Shown here: positions 48,042 to 59,198 of the stretch, piece by piece | Numbering within the stretch: position 1 is the stretch's first letter | Layout: every line of letters starts with the position of its first letter | From: Streptomyces megasporus | Lineage (GTDB): Bacteria > Actinomycetota > Actinomycetes > Streptomycetales > Streptomycetaceae | Reading direction: 5' to 3' | DNA length: 64,000 nt | Assembly (NCBI RefSeq): GCF_000718985.1 | Contig: NZ_JODL01000001.1 | Location: 62,001 to 126,000 of the forward strand | Program-made: the position numbers and the translations under genes | The notes under the pieces: model-generated | What the model saw: only the letters and a program-made list of their open reading frames with translations | Databases searched by the model: none | What the model was told of the DNA's origin: nothing

Positions 48042-49363
48042 CCGTGTACGGCCGGTTCGCCGGAGGACGCCTCGCCATCGTCGGATCGATGCCCCACGCG
48101 GCGTTCCGCGAAGGCGTGCACGCCGCCCGCGAGTTCGGCTGCGAGATCTGGCTGCTCGTCCAGGCCGGGGACCGGCACACCGGCGGACGTCCCCTGCCCC
48201 GGGCCGACAGGGTCCTGCACGTCGACACCCACGACTGGCGGGCGATCGTCGATGCCGTCACCGACTCGGAGGGGAGGCCGGCGGTGCACGGTGTGACGTC
48301 GTTCCGCGTCGACCTCACCGAGGCCACCGCCCGCGCGGCCGAGCATCTCGGTCTTCCCTCCCAGGGGCTGGAAGCGGTGCGGACGGCCAACCGCAGGCAT
48401 CTCCTGCGCCGTGCCCTGGGGGACGACCCGGCGAACGTGAAGTGGCGCCTGGTGTCCTCCGCGGAGGAGCTGGACGAAGCGATCCGGTACGTCGGCCTGC
48501 CCCTGGTGGTCCGGCCGCCGTCCGGGGCCGCCCCCCACGGTGCCCGTACGTGCGGCACCGGCGCGGAGGCCGTGGCCGCATGGCGGGAGCTGTCCGGCGT
48601 CCGGTGGTCCCTGCCCGGGCGGCCGCACCCCGGGCCCGTCCTGGTCGAGGAGTGGGTACGGGGCACCGGGATCGGCGTCGAATCCCTCACCGTCGCCGGT
48701 GAGACGCACTTCTCCGGAGCCACCTCGAAGCACCGTCGCGGGGGCGCCTCGCCGGAGGAGGCGCTCTCCTTCCCCCTCGGCCTCCGGACCGGACTGTGGG
48801 AGGAAGTCAAGCGGTGCGTGGACCGCGCGCTGAGGAGGATCGGCCACCGGCAGGGTCCCGCCCACACCGAGGTGGCGATCACCGGGGACGGGCCGAAGAT
48901 CACGGGGATCGTCCCCTGCCTCCCGACGCCCGCGATCTCCGCGATGATCGCGGACGTCTGCGGCACCGATCCGTACCTGGACGCCGGGCTCCTCGCGCTC
49001 GGACTCGTGCCGGAACCCGGGATGCCCGGTGACGGCCGCTGCCCGGCCAGTGCCGCGGTCGCCCTCTTCCCCGACGCGCCCGGCCGGCTCGTCGGCATCG
49101 GCGGTCTCCTCGAAGCCCGGGCGCACGGCGCCGAAGTGCACCTGCACGCCGAACCCGGCGACACCGTGGCCGCCCACCCGGACGGTTTCGCCCCCGTCGG
49201 CTTCGTCCGCGCACACGCCGACACCGCGGACCGGGCGCTGCGGAAGGCCCGGTACGCCGCCTCGCTGATCCACATCGACACCTGGGGGGAGAGGCCGCGG
49301 GCGGCGGAGGGCGCCTTGGCCCGCACCGCTCCCCCCGGTACGCGCAGACCGCCGCGGCCGTGA
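48038..49363 (+). CDS. ATP-grasp ligase-like protein of unknown substrate
   Basis: A 441-residue ATP-grasp protein. It has an N-terminal preATP-grasp region (FAGGRLAIVGSMPH), a hydrophobic strand with lysine-free nucleotide region LPLVVRPPSGA, VLVEEWVRGTGIGVES, and the metal-binding end PAHTEVAITGDGPKITGIVPCL. A C-terminal domain of about 120 residues resembles that of L-amino-acid-ligase and biotin-carboxylase-like enzymes. Such enzymes join an amine to an acyl phosphate. The usual Asn/Glu pair of the metal site (ExN) is not clear: the strand reads GIVPCLPTP where E-I-N would be expected. Whether it belongs to the beta-lactam cluster is unknown. Confidence 0.72.
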   Translation: MTVYGRFAGGRLAIVGSMPHAAFREGVHAAREFGCEIWLLVQAGDRHTGGRPLPRADRVLHVDTHDWRAIVDAVTDSEGRPAVHGVTSFRVDLTEATARAAEHLGLPSQGLEAVRTANRRHLLRRALGDDPANVKWRLVSSAEELDEAIRYVGLPLVVRPPSGAAPHGARTCGTGAEAVAAWRELSGVRWSLPGRPHPGPVLVEEWVRGTGIGVESLTVAGETHFSGATSKHRRGGASPEEALSFPLGLRTGLWEEVKRCVDRALRRIGHRQGPAHTEVAITGDGPKITGIVPCLPTPAISAMIADVCGTDPYLDAGLLALGLVPEPGMPGDGRCPASAAVALFPDAPGRLVGIGGLLEARAHGAEVHLHAEPGDTVAAHPDGFAPVGFVRAHADTADRALRKARYAASLIHIDTWGERPRAAEGALARTAPPGTRRPPRP

Positions 49364-49452
49364 GCCGAACGCCGCACCCGGCGGGACCGCAGAACGCCCG
49401 GCGTCACCCCGGGCCGGGGCCCGGCGGTCGGAGGCGTCCGCCGCCACGGCCC

Positions 49453-50130
49453 TCACGTCGCCGCGCGGCGGCGGGCCGCCCACAGGGAGCGGACGCGGGC
49501 GAGGTGGCGGCGCGCGCACCCCTCCGCCGCGGACGCGTCGCCCGCGAGCATCAGGTCGAGCAGTTCACCGTGCTCCCGCGCGGACTCCATCAGCACCCGC
49601 GTCCCGCCGAAACCGCCGAGACCGTGGAGGCGGGAGCGTCTGCGCAGGTCGGCCACCGTGTCGACCAGACGTGGGTTGTCCGCCAGGGAGAGCAGGCCGA
49701 GGTGGAAGCGGTGGTCCGCCTCCAGGAAGGCGGCGAGGTCGCCGGCGCGGGCGGCGGACATGGTCTCGGCGACGATCGGCCGCAGGGCCTCCAGTCGCGC
49801 GGGGTCGGCCTCGCGGGTCACCCGGCCGACGGTCGGGACCTCTATCAGGGCGCGGACCTCGGTGAAGTCGTCCAGGTCGCGCTCGGTCGCCTCGGTGATC
49901 CGGAAACCCTTGTTCCGGACGGTCTCGACCAGTCCCTCGCGGGCCAGGTCCAGCATGGCCTCGCGGACCGGGGTGGCCGAGACGCCGTACTCGGCGGCGA
50001 GGGCGGGGGCGGAGTAGACCGCGCCGGGCCTCAGGTCTCCCGCCATCACAGCGGCGCGGAGGGCCGCGGCCACCTGGTCGCGCAGGGGTTCGTGCGCGGA
50101 GACCGATCCGCGGGGTCTGGAGTCGCTCAT
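49453..50130 (-). CDS. GntR-family transcriptional regulator (FadR/FCD type)
   Basis: A 225-residue repressor. It has an N-terminal winged helix (residues about 12-78, with DLRPGAVYSAPALAAEYGVSATPVREA) and a C-terminal FCD ligand domain (about 85-215) with metal-binding His in FLEADHRFHLGL and EHGELLDLM. FCD regulators sense organic acids. The ATG has GAGAGG upstream. No adjacent metabolic operon is obvious, so the target is unknown. It is convergent with the ATP-grasp gene. Confidence 0.9.
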   Translation of the reverse strand: MSDSRPRGSVSAHEPLRDQVAAALRAAVMAGDLRPGAVYSAPALAAEYGVSATPVREAMLDLAREGLVETVRNKGFRITEATERDLDDFTEVRALIEVPTVGRVTREADPARLEALRPIVAETMSAARAGDLAAFLEADHRFHLGLLSLADNPRLVDTVADLRRRSRLHGLGGFGGTRVLMESAREHGELLDLMLAGDASAAEGCARRHLARVRSLWAARRRAAT

Positions 50131-50413
50131 GGGGACCTCTCGTGCCTTGCTGGCCCCAGCGTACGGCGTCCCGTGGAACGCTCCGGGCGCCGCCGGAGGG
50201 CTCCCCTCCGGCGGCGCCCCCGCGGGCGCGCGGAGGCGCCGCCGCGGTCGGTCGCCTCCGCGCTCGTCCCCGCGGCACCTGGCCGAACCGTCGGGGACTG
50301 TCTCTCGCCCCTCCCTGTCTCACGGAGGAGGTGGGCGGCGGGGTGTGGCCTCGTGACGGGGCCGAGGTCGGCGTCGTCGCCCTCCCGGACCTCACCGGCC
50401 GGCTCGCGGACGG

Positions 50414-50731
50414 TCAACGGTCCAGCTCGTCCTCCACCGGGGGCTTGGAGGCGTCCCGCAGGTGCTGCGAGAGTCCGGGCTTGCCGCCCTTCCGCGCCTG
50501 CTCGGCCCGTTGGGAGGCGCTGTGGTCGAGGTCGGAGTCGGGGTCGACCCGGACCGACCGGGCCACTTCCTCGCGGTTGTCGTACCGCTCGGGCGGGATG
50601 CCGCGCAGCGCCCTCATGGCCTCGTCCGAGGCGCCTTTGGCGCGTGCGGCCCTCAGCAGCTCGTCCTTGTCGGCCGGGAAGTCGACGTCCTTCAGAGAAC
50701 CGAGAATCTCTCGTACATCCGTGTGAGCCAT
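50414..50731 (-). CDS. DUF2795-like small acidic protein
   Basis: A 105-residue cytosolic protein. Residues 1-65 form a helical domain of the DUF2795 type (VREILGSLKDVDFPADKDELLRAA and ALRGIPPERYDNREEVARSV). This resembles proteins abundant in actinomycetes and thought to be stress-related. The C-terminal 40 residues are charged and probably disordered. The ATG at 50731 starts the domain; the open frame extends further upstream without support. Function unknown. Confidence 0.75.
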   Translation of the reverse strand: MAHTDVREILGSLKDVDFPADKDELLRAARAKGASDEAMRALRGIPPERYDNREEVARSVRVDPDSDLDHSASQRAEQARKGGKPGLSQHLRDASKPPVEDELDR

Positions 50732-50910
50732 GGCGGGCGGGTGCCCCTGCGCCCATGCGAGGAAACCGCCGAACGGCGCGACAGGGGAGAAAATCAATGA
50801 TTCGCGGCAGGCGTGGGCAAAGGGGAACGGCTTCGCCGCGTCCGGCCGTCCCGTGTCCGCCCTGGGCTAACCTCGGCGTCCGCACCGTCGAACGTCCGGG
50901 GGGTCTCGTC

Positions 50911-51675
50911 ATGGCCATCGACCACGTCAAGCGACCGCGTTCCGAGGCGGAGGGCTCCGCCTCCGGTCCCGCCATCTCCCTCCGGAAGGTGGAGGCCACC
51001 GCTCCGGGCCTGGTGAGCCTCTACAAGCAGGCGGCGGTCAGCCTGGAGAAGCACCGCCTGTCGGGGCAGCGCGCCGCGGTCTACCTGGTCCTGGACCGGT
51101 CGGGGTCGATGCGGCCGTTCTACCGGGACGGTACGGTCCAGCACCTGGCCGAGCAGGTGCTGGGGCTGGCGGCGCACCTGGACGACGACGGGCGGGTGCC
51201 GCTGGTCTTCTTCAGCACCGACGTGGACGGCGTGGCCGAGGTGGCGCTGGACGACTACTCCGGACGCGTCGAGGCGCTCCACGACTCCCTGGGGCACATG
51301 GGGCGCACCAACTACCACCTCGCCATGGAGGCGGTGATCGACCACCACCGGGCGAGCGGCTCGACCGATCCCGCCCTGGTGATCTTCCAGACCGACGGCG
51401 CCCCGACATCGAAGGCCGCCGCCGAGCGCGTGCTGTGCGAGGCGTCGAGGCTGCCGCTGTTCTGGCAGTTCGTCGGGTTCGGGAACGACGAGTTCCGCTT
51501 TCTGCGGAAGCTGGACGAGCTGCCCGTGCCGGGCAGGCGGGTGGTGGACAACGCCGGGTTCTTCCCCGCCGGCCCCGCCCCGCGCGCCGTGCCCGACGCG
51601 GAGCTGTACGACCGGTTGACCGGTGAGTTCCCCGAGTGGCTGCGGGCCGCCCGGGCCGGCGGCATCGTGCGCTGA
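50911..51675 (+). CDS. VWA-domain protein (TerF-like)
   Basis: A 254-residue cytosolic von Willebrand factor A protein. The metal-ion-dependent adhesion motif DxSxS is D62-R-S64-G-S66 (LVLDRSGSM). GRTNYHLAMEAVIDHH and LVIFQTDGAPTSK complete the metal site. The N-terminus (SLRKVEATAPGLVSLYKQA) is typical of the tellurium-resistance-associated VWA proteins of actinomycetes. The ATG at 50911 begins the conserved region. Its stop lies only 18 bp from that of the next, convergent gene. Confidence 0.88.
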   Translation: MAIDHVKRPRSEAEGSASGPAISLRKVEATAPGLVSLYKQAAVSLEKHRLSGQRAAVYLVLDRSGSMRPFYRDGTVQHLAEQVLGLAAHLDDDGRVPLVFFSTDVDGVAEVALDDYSGRVEALHDSLGHMGRTNYHLAMEAVIDHHRASGSTDPALVIFQTDGAPTSKAAAERVLCEASRLPLFWQFVGFGNDEFRFLRKLDELPVPGRRVVDNAGFFPAGPAPRAVPDAELYDRLTGEFPEWLRAARAGGIVR

Positions 51676-51693
51676 CCCGGGCAGCGGGGTGTT

Positions 51694-52785
51694 TCAGCGG
51701 GCGCCGGCGTCCTCCGCGGCAAAGTCCTCGGAGGCCTCGGCGGAGCGCGTGGTCCACAGGAAGGTGACGGTCACCCAACCGTTGTCCCTCAGCCCGACGT
51801 TGTGGAAGGTGCCGTCGGCGAGGTCGATGCCGGCCGGGTTGAGGACGCGGCGGCCGAAGCCGTCCCGTCCGCCGTTGTGCCCGTCCTGGTAGGCCGCCTG
51901 CGCTTGGGGCCTGCCCCGCGGCAGGTCGCGGAAGGTCTCGCGGACCGAGGAGGGGTTCCAGTAGTCGTCGCGGATGTTCCAGGGGCCCACGTCCCACACG
52001 GGGGCCGTCTCGCAGCGGACCGGGCCGCAGACCCGCACGGAGTACTCCCTGCCGCCCTTGCTCGACAGTCCCCGCCTGGAGGGCAGGGCCACGAAGCGGT
52101 CGTTCGGCCGGATGACGTGCCCGTTGGCGGTGGTGTGGCCGACCAGGCCCTCGCGGGTGGCGAAGACCCGGGCGGTGTACGGCGCCGCGGCCTCGGTCTC
52201 CTGCGGGGCGTCCGGGTCGGTGTCGGCGTGCAGTTCCAGACCGCGCACCGCCAGCCTCCCGGTGGCGTCCCGCAGGGTCAGCCGGACCTGGACGACGTCG
52301 ACGGCCCGCGGCAGGAGGGCGGCGTCGGACTCGTCGGCGCCCGCCTCGCGCCACTCGGTCCACGGCCCCGTGCCACGACGGCCCCGGACCTCGACGGTGA
52401 CGTCGGCGCCCTCGGGCACGTCCGCGGCGAGCACGGCCCGGACACGGTTGACGGGCCGGTCGAGCGTGTGCGGCGCGAGGATCTGGATGCCGTGGCCGCC
52501 GCCGGTTCCGGCCGAGCCGTCGTGGGGAGCGTCGCCGGTCAGCCGCAGTGCCTCGTCGGCGTGGTGGACACCGGCGTCGTCCTCGTCCACACGGGTCAGG
52601 TCCGCCTGCCAGGACCGGACGGTGTCGGCGGGGGCGGCGGGGACGGTATCGGCGGGAGCTGTGTCGGCATGGGCGGAAGGTGTGGGGGTCAGGACCGGCG
52701 CGAGACACAGCAGTGCCACGGCCGGCAGGGTCTTGAGGGGGAGTCGGGTCGTACTGCGGTGGGGGGTCATGCGCACGGCGCGCAT
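51694..52785 (-). CDS. Secreted protein of unknown function
   Basis: A 363-residue exported protein. The signal peptide has a basic start (MRAVRMTPHRSTTRLPLK) and a core PAVALLCLAPVL, with cleavage near AHA-DT. The middle part (about 85-190) looks like a beta-sandwich with RGTGPWTEWREA, similar to domains in secreted actinomycete hydrolases. The C-terminal half has many Trp/Tyr (VWDVGPWNIRDDYWNP) and a FGRRVLNPAGIDLADGTF stretch. I see no catalytic motif. The ATG at 52785 has GGAGG 6 bases upstream. Confidence 0.8.
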   Translation of the reverse strand: MRAVRMTPHRSTTRLPLKTLPAVALLCLAPVLTPTPSAHADTAPADTVPAAPADTVRSWQADLTRVDEDDAGVHHADEALRLTGDAPHDGSAGTGGGHGIQILAPHTLDRPVNRVRAVLAADVPEGADVTVEVRGRRGTGPWTEWREAGADESDAALLPRAVDVVQVRLTLRDATGRLAVRGLELHADTDPDAPQETEAAAPYTARVFATREGLVGHTTANGHVIRPNDRFVALPSRRGLSSKGGREYSVRVCGPVRCETAPVWDVGPWNIRDDYWNPSSVRETFRDLPRGRPQAQAAYQDGHNGGRDGFGRRVLNPAGIDLADGTFHNVGLRDNGWVTVTFLWTTRSAEASEDFAAEDAGAR

Positions 52786-52980
52786 CGCGAACCTCCGGTT
52801 CGGGCCGTGCGTCCGACTCCCGTACCGGGGGGCCGGACGCACGGCGGACCCGAGAGCCGCCGCGCCGGTCGTCGGCGGGCGGCTCGCGTCGGGTCGATCG
52901 GGTGTCTCGGGCGAAGAGACGGGGCGGCCTTACGCCGGTGTCACCGGTGACGGCCGCCCCGCCGTGTGGCCCACCCGGCC

Positions 52981-53208
52981 TTACGCCAGCGTGGCGGCCT
53001 TCTGGCGCGCCGCCCAGAACTCCTCGAAGGAGAGCAGGCCGTCACCGTTGCCGTCGTGCTGGTCTATCAGCGTCTGGGCCAGGCCCACGGTGACGTTGTG
53101 GTCGCCCAGCTCGGCCATCACCTGATGGAACTCGGCCGCGGTGATCAGCCCGTCCTTGTTCAGGTCGAACCGGTCGAAAACCTTGCGCGCAGCTTCGATG
53201 TCGGCCAT
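52981..53208 (-). CDS. EF-hand calcium-binding protein
   Basis: A 75-residue cytosolic protein with two EF-hands. Loop 1 runs D15-E26 (DLNKDGLITAAE) and loop 2 D52-E63 (DGNGDGLLSFEE), both with all calcium ligands. Small proteins of this kind are widespread in Streptomyces and have been linked to calcium buffering and aerial growth. The ATG at 53208 fits family length; the open frame extends 13 codons further upstream without support. Confidence 0.92.
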   Translation of the reverse strand: MADIEAARKVFDRFDLNKDGLITAAEFHQVMAELGDHNVTVGLAQTLIDQHDGNGDGLLSFEEFWAARQKAATLA

Positions 53209-53292
53209 CGAGAAACGTTCCTCCCGTTGTGCGGTCGTGACGCGCACACACTAACCGCCCGTCACACGCCTCACACGGGGAACAACCGCCAC

Positions 53293-55563
<2,271 letters not shown>

Positions 55564-55859
55564 GTTCTGCCTCCGACGGCTCGCGGCTCGGACTGACACG
55601 GCGGTCGCGCGGCGTCCCGACCGCCCGCCCCCGTGTCCGGGTCTTGCAGGAGTGTTCCCGTTCGGGCCGTCCGCCTCACCCCGTGCTCGGCCCGTGATCG
55701 GCGCCTTCGCCGTTTCCCGGCTTCCCTCCTCGGTCTCCTCCCGCCCCTCCTCCGGCCTCTCCTCCGACCGGCGCCCTCCACCCGGGTGAGGCCCGGCGTC
55801 CCGACCGGAGCGTGAAGGCCCCTGGACCACAGGGTGTTAACGGGGGCTAACCTGCCCCC

Positions 55860-56627
55860 ATGACTGTGACTCTTGAGGTCGCCGAGGGCGTCGGCACCAT
55901 CCGACTCGACCGTCCGCCCATGAACGCGCTGGACATCGCCACCCAGGACCGGCTGCGCGAGCTGGCCGAGGAGGCGTCGGACCGCGACGACGTACGGGCC
56001 GTGATCCTCTACGGAGGGGAGAAGGTGTTCGCGGCGGGCGCGGACATCAAGGAGATGCGCGAGATGGACCACGCGGCGATGGTCGCCAGGTCCCGTGCGC
56101 TCCAGGACTCCTTCACCGCCGTGGCCCGCATCCCCAAGCCGGTGGTGGCCGCCGTGACCGGCTACGCGCTGGGCGGCGGCTGTGAACTGGCGCTCTGCGC
56201 CGACTACCGGATCGCCGCCGAGAACGCCAAGCTCGGCCAGCCGGAGATCCTCCTCGGACTGATCCCGGGCGCGGGCGGCACCCAGCGGCTGGCCCGTCTG
56301 GTCGGTCCCTCGAAGGCCAAGGACCTGATCTTCACCGGCCGCCACGTGCGCGCGGCGGAGGCCCTGACGATCGGCCTGGTGGACCGGGTGGTGCCCGCGG
56401 ACGAGGTCTACGAGCAGGCGCACGCCTGGGCGGCGAGGCTCGCCAAGGGGCCGGCCATCGCGCTGCGGGCGGCCAAGGAGTGCGTCGACGCGGGACTGGA
56501 GGCGGACATCGACACCGGGCTGGCGATCGAACGCTCCTGGTTCGCCGGGCTGTTCGCGACCGAGGACCGGGAGATCGGCATGCGCAGCTTCGTCGAGGAG
56601 GGACCGGGCAAGGCGAAGTTCCGCTGA
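55860..56627 (+). CDS. Enoyl-CoA hydratase
   Basis: A 255-residue crotonase-fold enzyme that hydrates trans-2-enoyl-CoA. Both catalytic glutamates are present, E109 (LGGGCELAL) and E129 (LGQPEILLG). The oxyanion-hole stretch FAAGADIKEM (57-66) is also present. There is no ribosome-binding site. A TAACCT hexamer (55848-55853) lies 6 bases before the ATG, so the mRNA is probably leaderless. The substrate range is not evident from sequence; a role in fatty-acid oxidation is likely. Confidence 0.93.
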   Translation: MTVTLEVAEGVGTIRLDRPPMNALDIATQDRLRELAEEASDRDDVRAVILYGGEKVFAAGADIKEMREMDHAAMVARSRALQDSFTAVARIPKPVVAAVTGYALGGGCELALCADYRIAAENAKLGQPEILLGLIPGAGGTQRLARLVGPSKAKDLIFTGRHVRAAEALTIGLVDRVVPADEVYEQAHAWAARLAKGPAIALRAAKECVDAGLEADIDTGLAIERSWFAGLFATEDREIGMRSFVEEGPGKAKFR

Positions 56628-56846
56628 CGTCCGGTCCGAAGGGCCGGTGTCCGGTCTCCGGGCGTCCGGCCTCCGGCAATCGGACGGAACACGGGGGCGC
56701 GGGACGGCGCACAGGCCGTCCCGCGCTCCGCCCCGGCGCACCCTCCGGGGCGCTCGCTCACCGTGTGTGCGCCGAGACCTGCCCCCGACGGGGCGGTATT
56801 CGACCGTCCGGCCCCACGGCGGACGGTCGGCGGCCATGATGGGGCC

Positions 56847-57314
56847 ATGGCGGGAGTCAACACGGCGCGTACGGCGTCGGCACCGAAGGGCGAACCGGCG
56901 TCCGCGGCGCCCGGCGAGTTCGGGGACCCGACCGTCGAGGAAGTGCGGTTGCCCAACCTCCCCGAGTCGGCGCGGACCGCGCGCGCCCTCGCCCGGTCCG
57001 CCCTCGTGACCCGGTGGGGGCTGCCCTCCGATCTCGCCGAGGACACCGTGCTCCTCGTCTCCGAACTGGTGGGCAACGCCGTACGCCACACCGGGGCTCC
57101 GGCCCTCGGGCTGCGGATGCACCGGCGGCGCGGCCGGATCCGCGTCGAGGTCCGCGATCCCTCGCGCGGCCTGCCGTGCCTGCTGCCCGTCCACGAACTC
57201 GACGTCAGCGGCCGTGGATTGTTCCTGGTGGACCACCTCTCCGACCGCTGGGGCGTGGACCTGCTGCCGCACGGCAAGACCACGTGGTTCGAGATGCGGA
57301 CCGAGGACCGCTGA
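56847..57314 (+). CDS. ATP-binding anti-sigma-type protein kinase (HATPase_c)
   Basis: A 155-residue GHKL-fold protein of the RsbW/SpoIIAB-like group common in Streptomyces. The N-box reads LLVSELVGNAVRHTG; a G-box-like stretch SGRGLFLVDHLSDRWG follows. Such proteins bind ATP and regulate sigma factors or anti-anti-sigma partners; no partner gene is adjacent. The first 30 residues are low in complexity and probably disordered. Start ATG 56847. Confidence 0.88.
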   Translation: MAGVNTARTASAPKGEPASAAPGEFGDPTVEEVRLPNLPESARTARALARSALVTRWGLPSDLAEDTVLLVSELVGNAVRHTGAPALGLRMHRRRGRIRVEVRDPSRGLPCLLPVHELDVSGRGLFLVDHLSDRWGVDLLPHGKTTWFEMRTEDR

Positions 57315-57352
57315 GGCGGCCCCGGCCCCTCACCGACACCCGCCCCGGCCCC

Positions 57353-57664
57353 TCAGCGACCGGCGGCGTACCGCTGCGCACCGGCCCGGCGACGCCGGTC
57401 GTTGCACAGCAGGCACCGCCCCCACCCCGGCGGCAGCGGATCCTCCTTGTCCCCGTACAGCGGGTCCACGGCCCCGCGCGGATGCTCCCGGCAGCCCGTG
57501 CCGCCGAGGTCGTCGCCCAGTGCCCGCGCCGCCTCCAACGCCCGGCGCAGCGCGTCCACCAGGGCGGCGGCCTGCTCCGCCGAGGGCTCGCCGTCCAACG
57601 CGAAGGCGATGTCGGACGCGGTGTGCAGCGCGGTCTGCACCTCTCGTAGCTCTGCCTGACTCAT
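57353..57664 (-). CDS. Small protein with possible zinc-binding C-terminus
   Basis: A 103-residue cytosolic protein. The first 55 residues are predicted helical (SQAELREVQTALHTASDIAFAL, AALVDALRRALEAARALGD). The C-terminal part has CREHP and CLLCN separated by about 25 residues, which could bind zinc. No family is recognised. The ATG at 57664 begins the helical region. It is convergent with the anti-sigma-type gene. Confidence 0.65.
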   Translation of the reverse strand: MSQAELREVQTALHTASDIAFALDGEPSAEQAAALVDALRRALEAARALGDDLGGTGCREHPRGAVDPLYGDKEDPLPPGWGRCLLCNDRRRRAGAQRYAAGR

Positions 57665-57780
57665 GTCGCGCAGCGTAGGCGCCGGCACCGACAACCGGCG
57701 ACGGAGCGGGCCCGTCGCCACATCCGTGGACGCCCAAATCCGTGGACGCGGCCGAGCGATCCGGTCCACACTCCTGGACC

Positions 57781-59082
57781 GTGAGCGCGTCCCGCCCCTC
57801 CCACCGCCCCGCCGGCGCCGTCCCCGCCCCCGCGTCCGTCCCCACCGGCGGGCTCCCCGACCGCCTGTGGTCCCGCGGCTTCCTGCTGTTCCTCATCGCC
57901 CGCGCCGTCGCCATGCTGGGGGACGCGATGCTGCCCATCGCGCTCTCCGCGGGCCTGCTCGCCCACGGGATGGGCGCGGGCCACATCGGTCTGGCCATGG
58001 CCTCCTTCACGGTCTGCTTCGCGGGGTTCGTCGTCTTCGGCGGGGTGTTCTCGGACCGCTTCGACGCCCGCGCCCTGATGATCGGCTCCGACCTGGTGCG
58101 GGTGTGCACCCAGTCGCTGGTCGCCGTGTTCTTCCTCACCGGGCACGTGGTGCTCTGGCAGATCTGTGTGATCGGCGCGGTCAACGGCGTGGCGGCCGGG
58201 TTGTTCCAGCCCGGCGTGGCCCGCATCGTCCCCAGGGTGGCGCGGGACGTGCAGGGCGCCAACGGAGCGGTCCGCACAGTCGAGTCCCTGGCGATGCTCG
58301 CCGGGCCCGCGCTCGCCGGGACGATGGTCGCGGTGTCCTCCGCCGGCGGGGTGTTCGTCGTCCACGCCGCCACCTACGCCCTGAGCGCCCTGTGCCTGGT
58401 GCTGCTGCGGCTGCCTCCGACGGTCCGGACCGCGGGGGCCGGCGGCGGGGCGGCGGGGCCGGACTCCCGCCGGGGCTCCTACCGGGCCGATCTGGCCGAG
58501 GGATGGCGGGAGTTCCGGTCCCGGACCTGGATGTGGGGCGTCATCGTCCTGTGGATGGTGATGATGATCACCGTCACGGGACCGCTGGTGCCGCTCACCG
58601 CCACCGAGATCATCTCCGACCACGGCGAGCGGACGTACGGGTTGATCAACTCGGCGCTGGGCGCGGGCACCGCGGTCGGCGGGCTGCTGGCCATGCGCAT
58701 ACGCCCCCACCGGCCGCTGCGCGCCGGATCGCTGGCGCTCCTGGGCTACTGCTTCTTCCCCGCGGCGGTGGGCGCGCACCTCCCGCCGGCGGCGATCGCG
58801 GCGGGCACGGTCGTCTCGGGAGCGGCGATCGGGTTCTGGGGGGTGATGTGGGCGACCAGTGTGCAGACCCAGGTGCCCGAGGAGGTCCGGGGGCGCGTGC
58901 ACGCCTACGAGGTCGCCGGTTCGCTGTCGATGCTCCCGGTCGGCCAGGCGCTGGCGGGTCCGGCCGCCGGCCTGTTCGGCGCCCGGTCCGTGCTGCTGGC
59001 GGGCGCGGTGGCGGCCCTGCTGGTCAGCGTGGCGCTGCTGTCGGTCCCGGCGATCCGCAACCTGCGCCGGGCGGGGACGTAG
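57781..59082 (+). CDS. MFS transporter (enterobactin-exporter-like group)
   Basis: A 433-residue, 12-helix major facilitator. TM1 reads FLLFLIARAVAMLGDAMLPIALS, and the TM2-TM3 loop has FGGVFSDRFDARALM. The charge pattern and GVAAGLFQPGVARIVPR resemble the MFS group that includes EntS-type siderophore and drug exporters. The first 30 residues are Pro/Ala-rich. The GTG at 57781 is preferred, but its start is uncertain because no clear ribosome-binding site is seen. Substrate unknown. Confidence 0.85.
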   Translation: MSASRPSHRPAGAVPAPASVPTGGLPDRLWSRGFLLFLIARAVAMLGDAMLPIALSAGLLAHGMGAGHIGLAMASFTVCFAGFVVFGGVFSDRFDARALMIGSDLVRVCTQSLVAVFFLTGHVVLWQICVIGAVNGVAAGLFQPGVARIVPRVARDVQGANGAVRTVESLAMLAGPALAGTMVAVSSAGGVFVVHAATYALSALCLVLLRLPPTVRTAGAGGGAAGPDSRRGSYRADLAEGWREFRSRTWMWGVIVLWMVMMITVTGPLVPLTATEIISDHGERTYGLINSALGAGTAVGGLLAMRIRPHRPLRAGSLALLGYCFFPAAVGAHLPPAAIAAGTVVSGAAIGFWGVMWATSVQTQVPEEVRGRVHAYEVAGSLSMLPVGQALAGPAAGLFGARSVLLAGAVAALLVSVALLSVPAIRNLRRAGT

Positions 59083-59198
59083 CCGGGCGGGGCGAGGCCG
59101 CGGGCCGGGGCGCGGACGGCCGGCGGGAGGTACTCCGTCAGTCCTACGGCGGAAAACCGAGTGTGATCCGTCAGTGGTGAAACGTAGTCTCACTCCTG

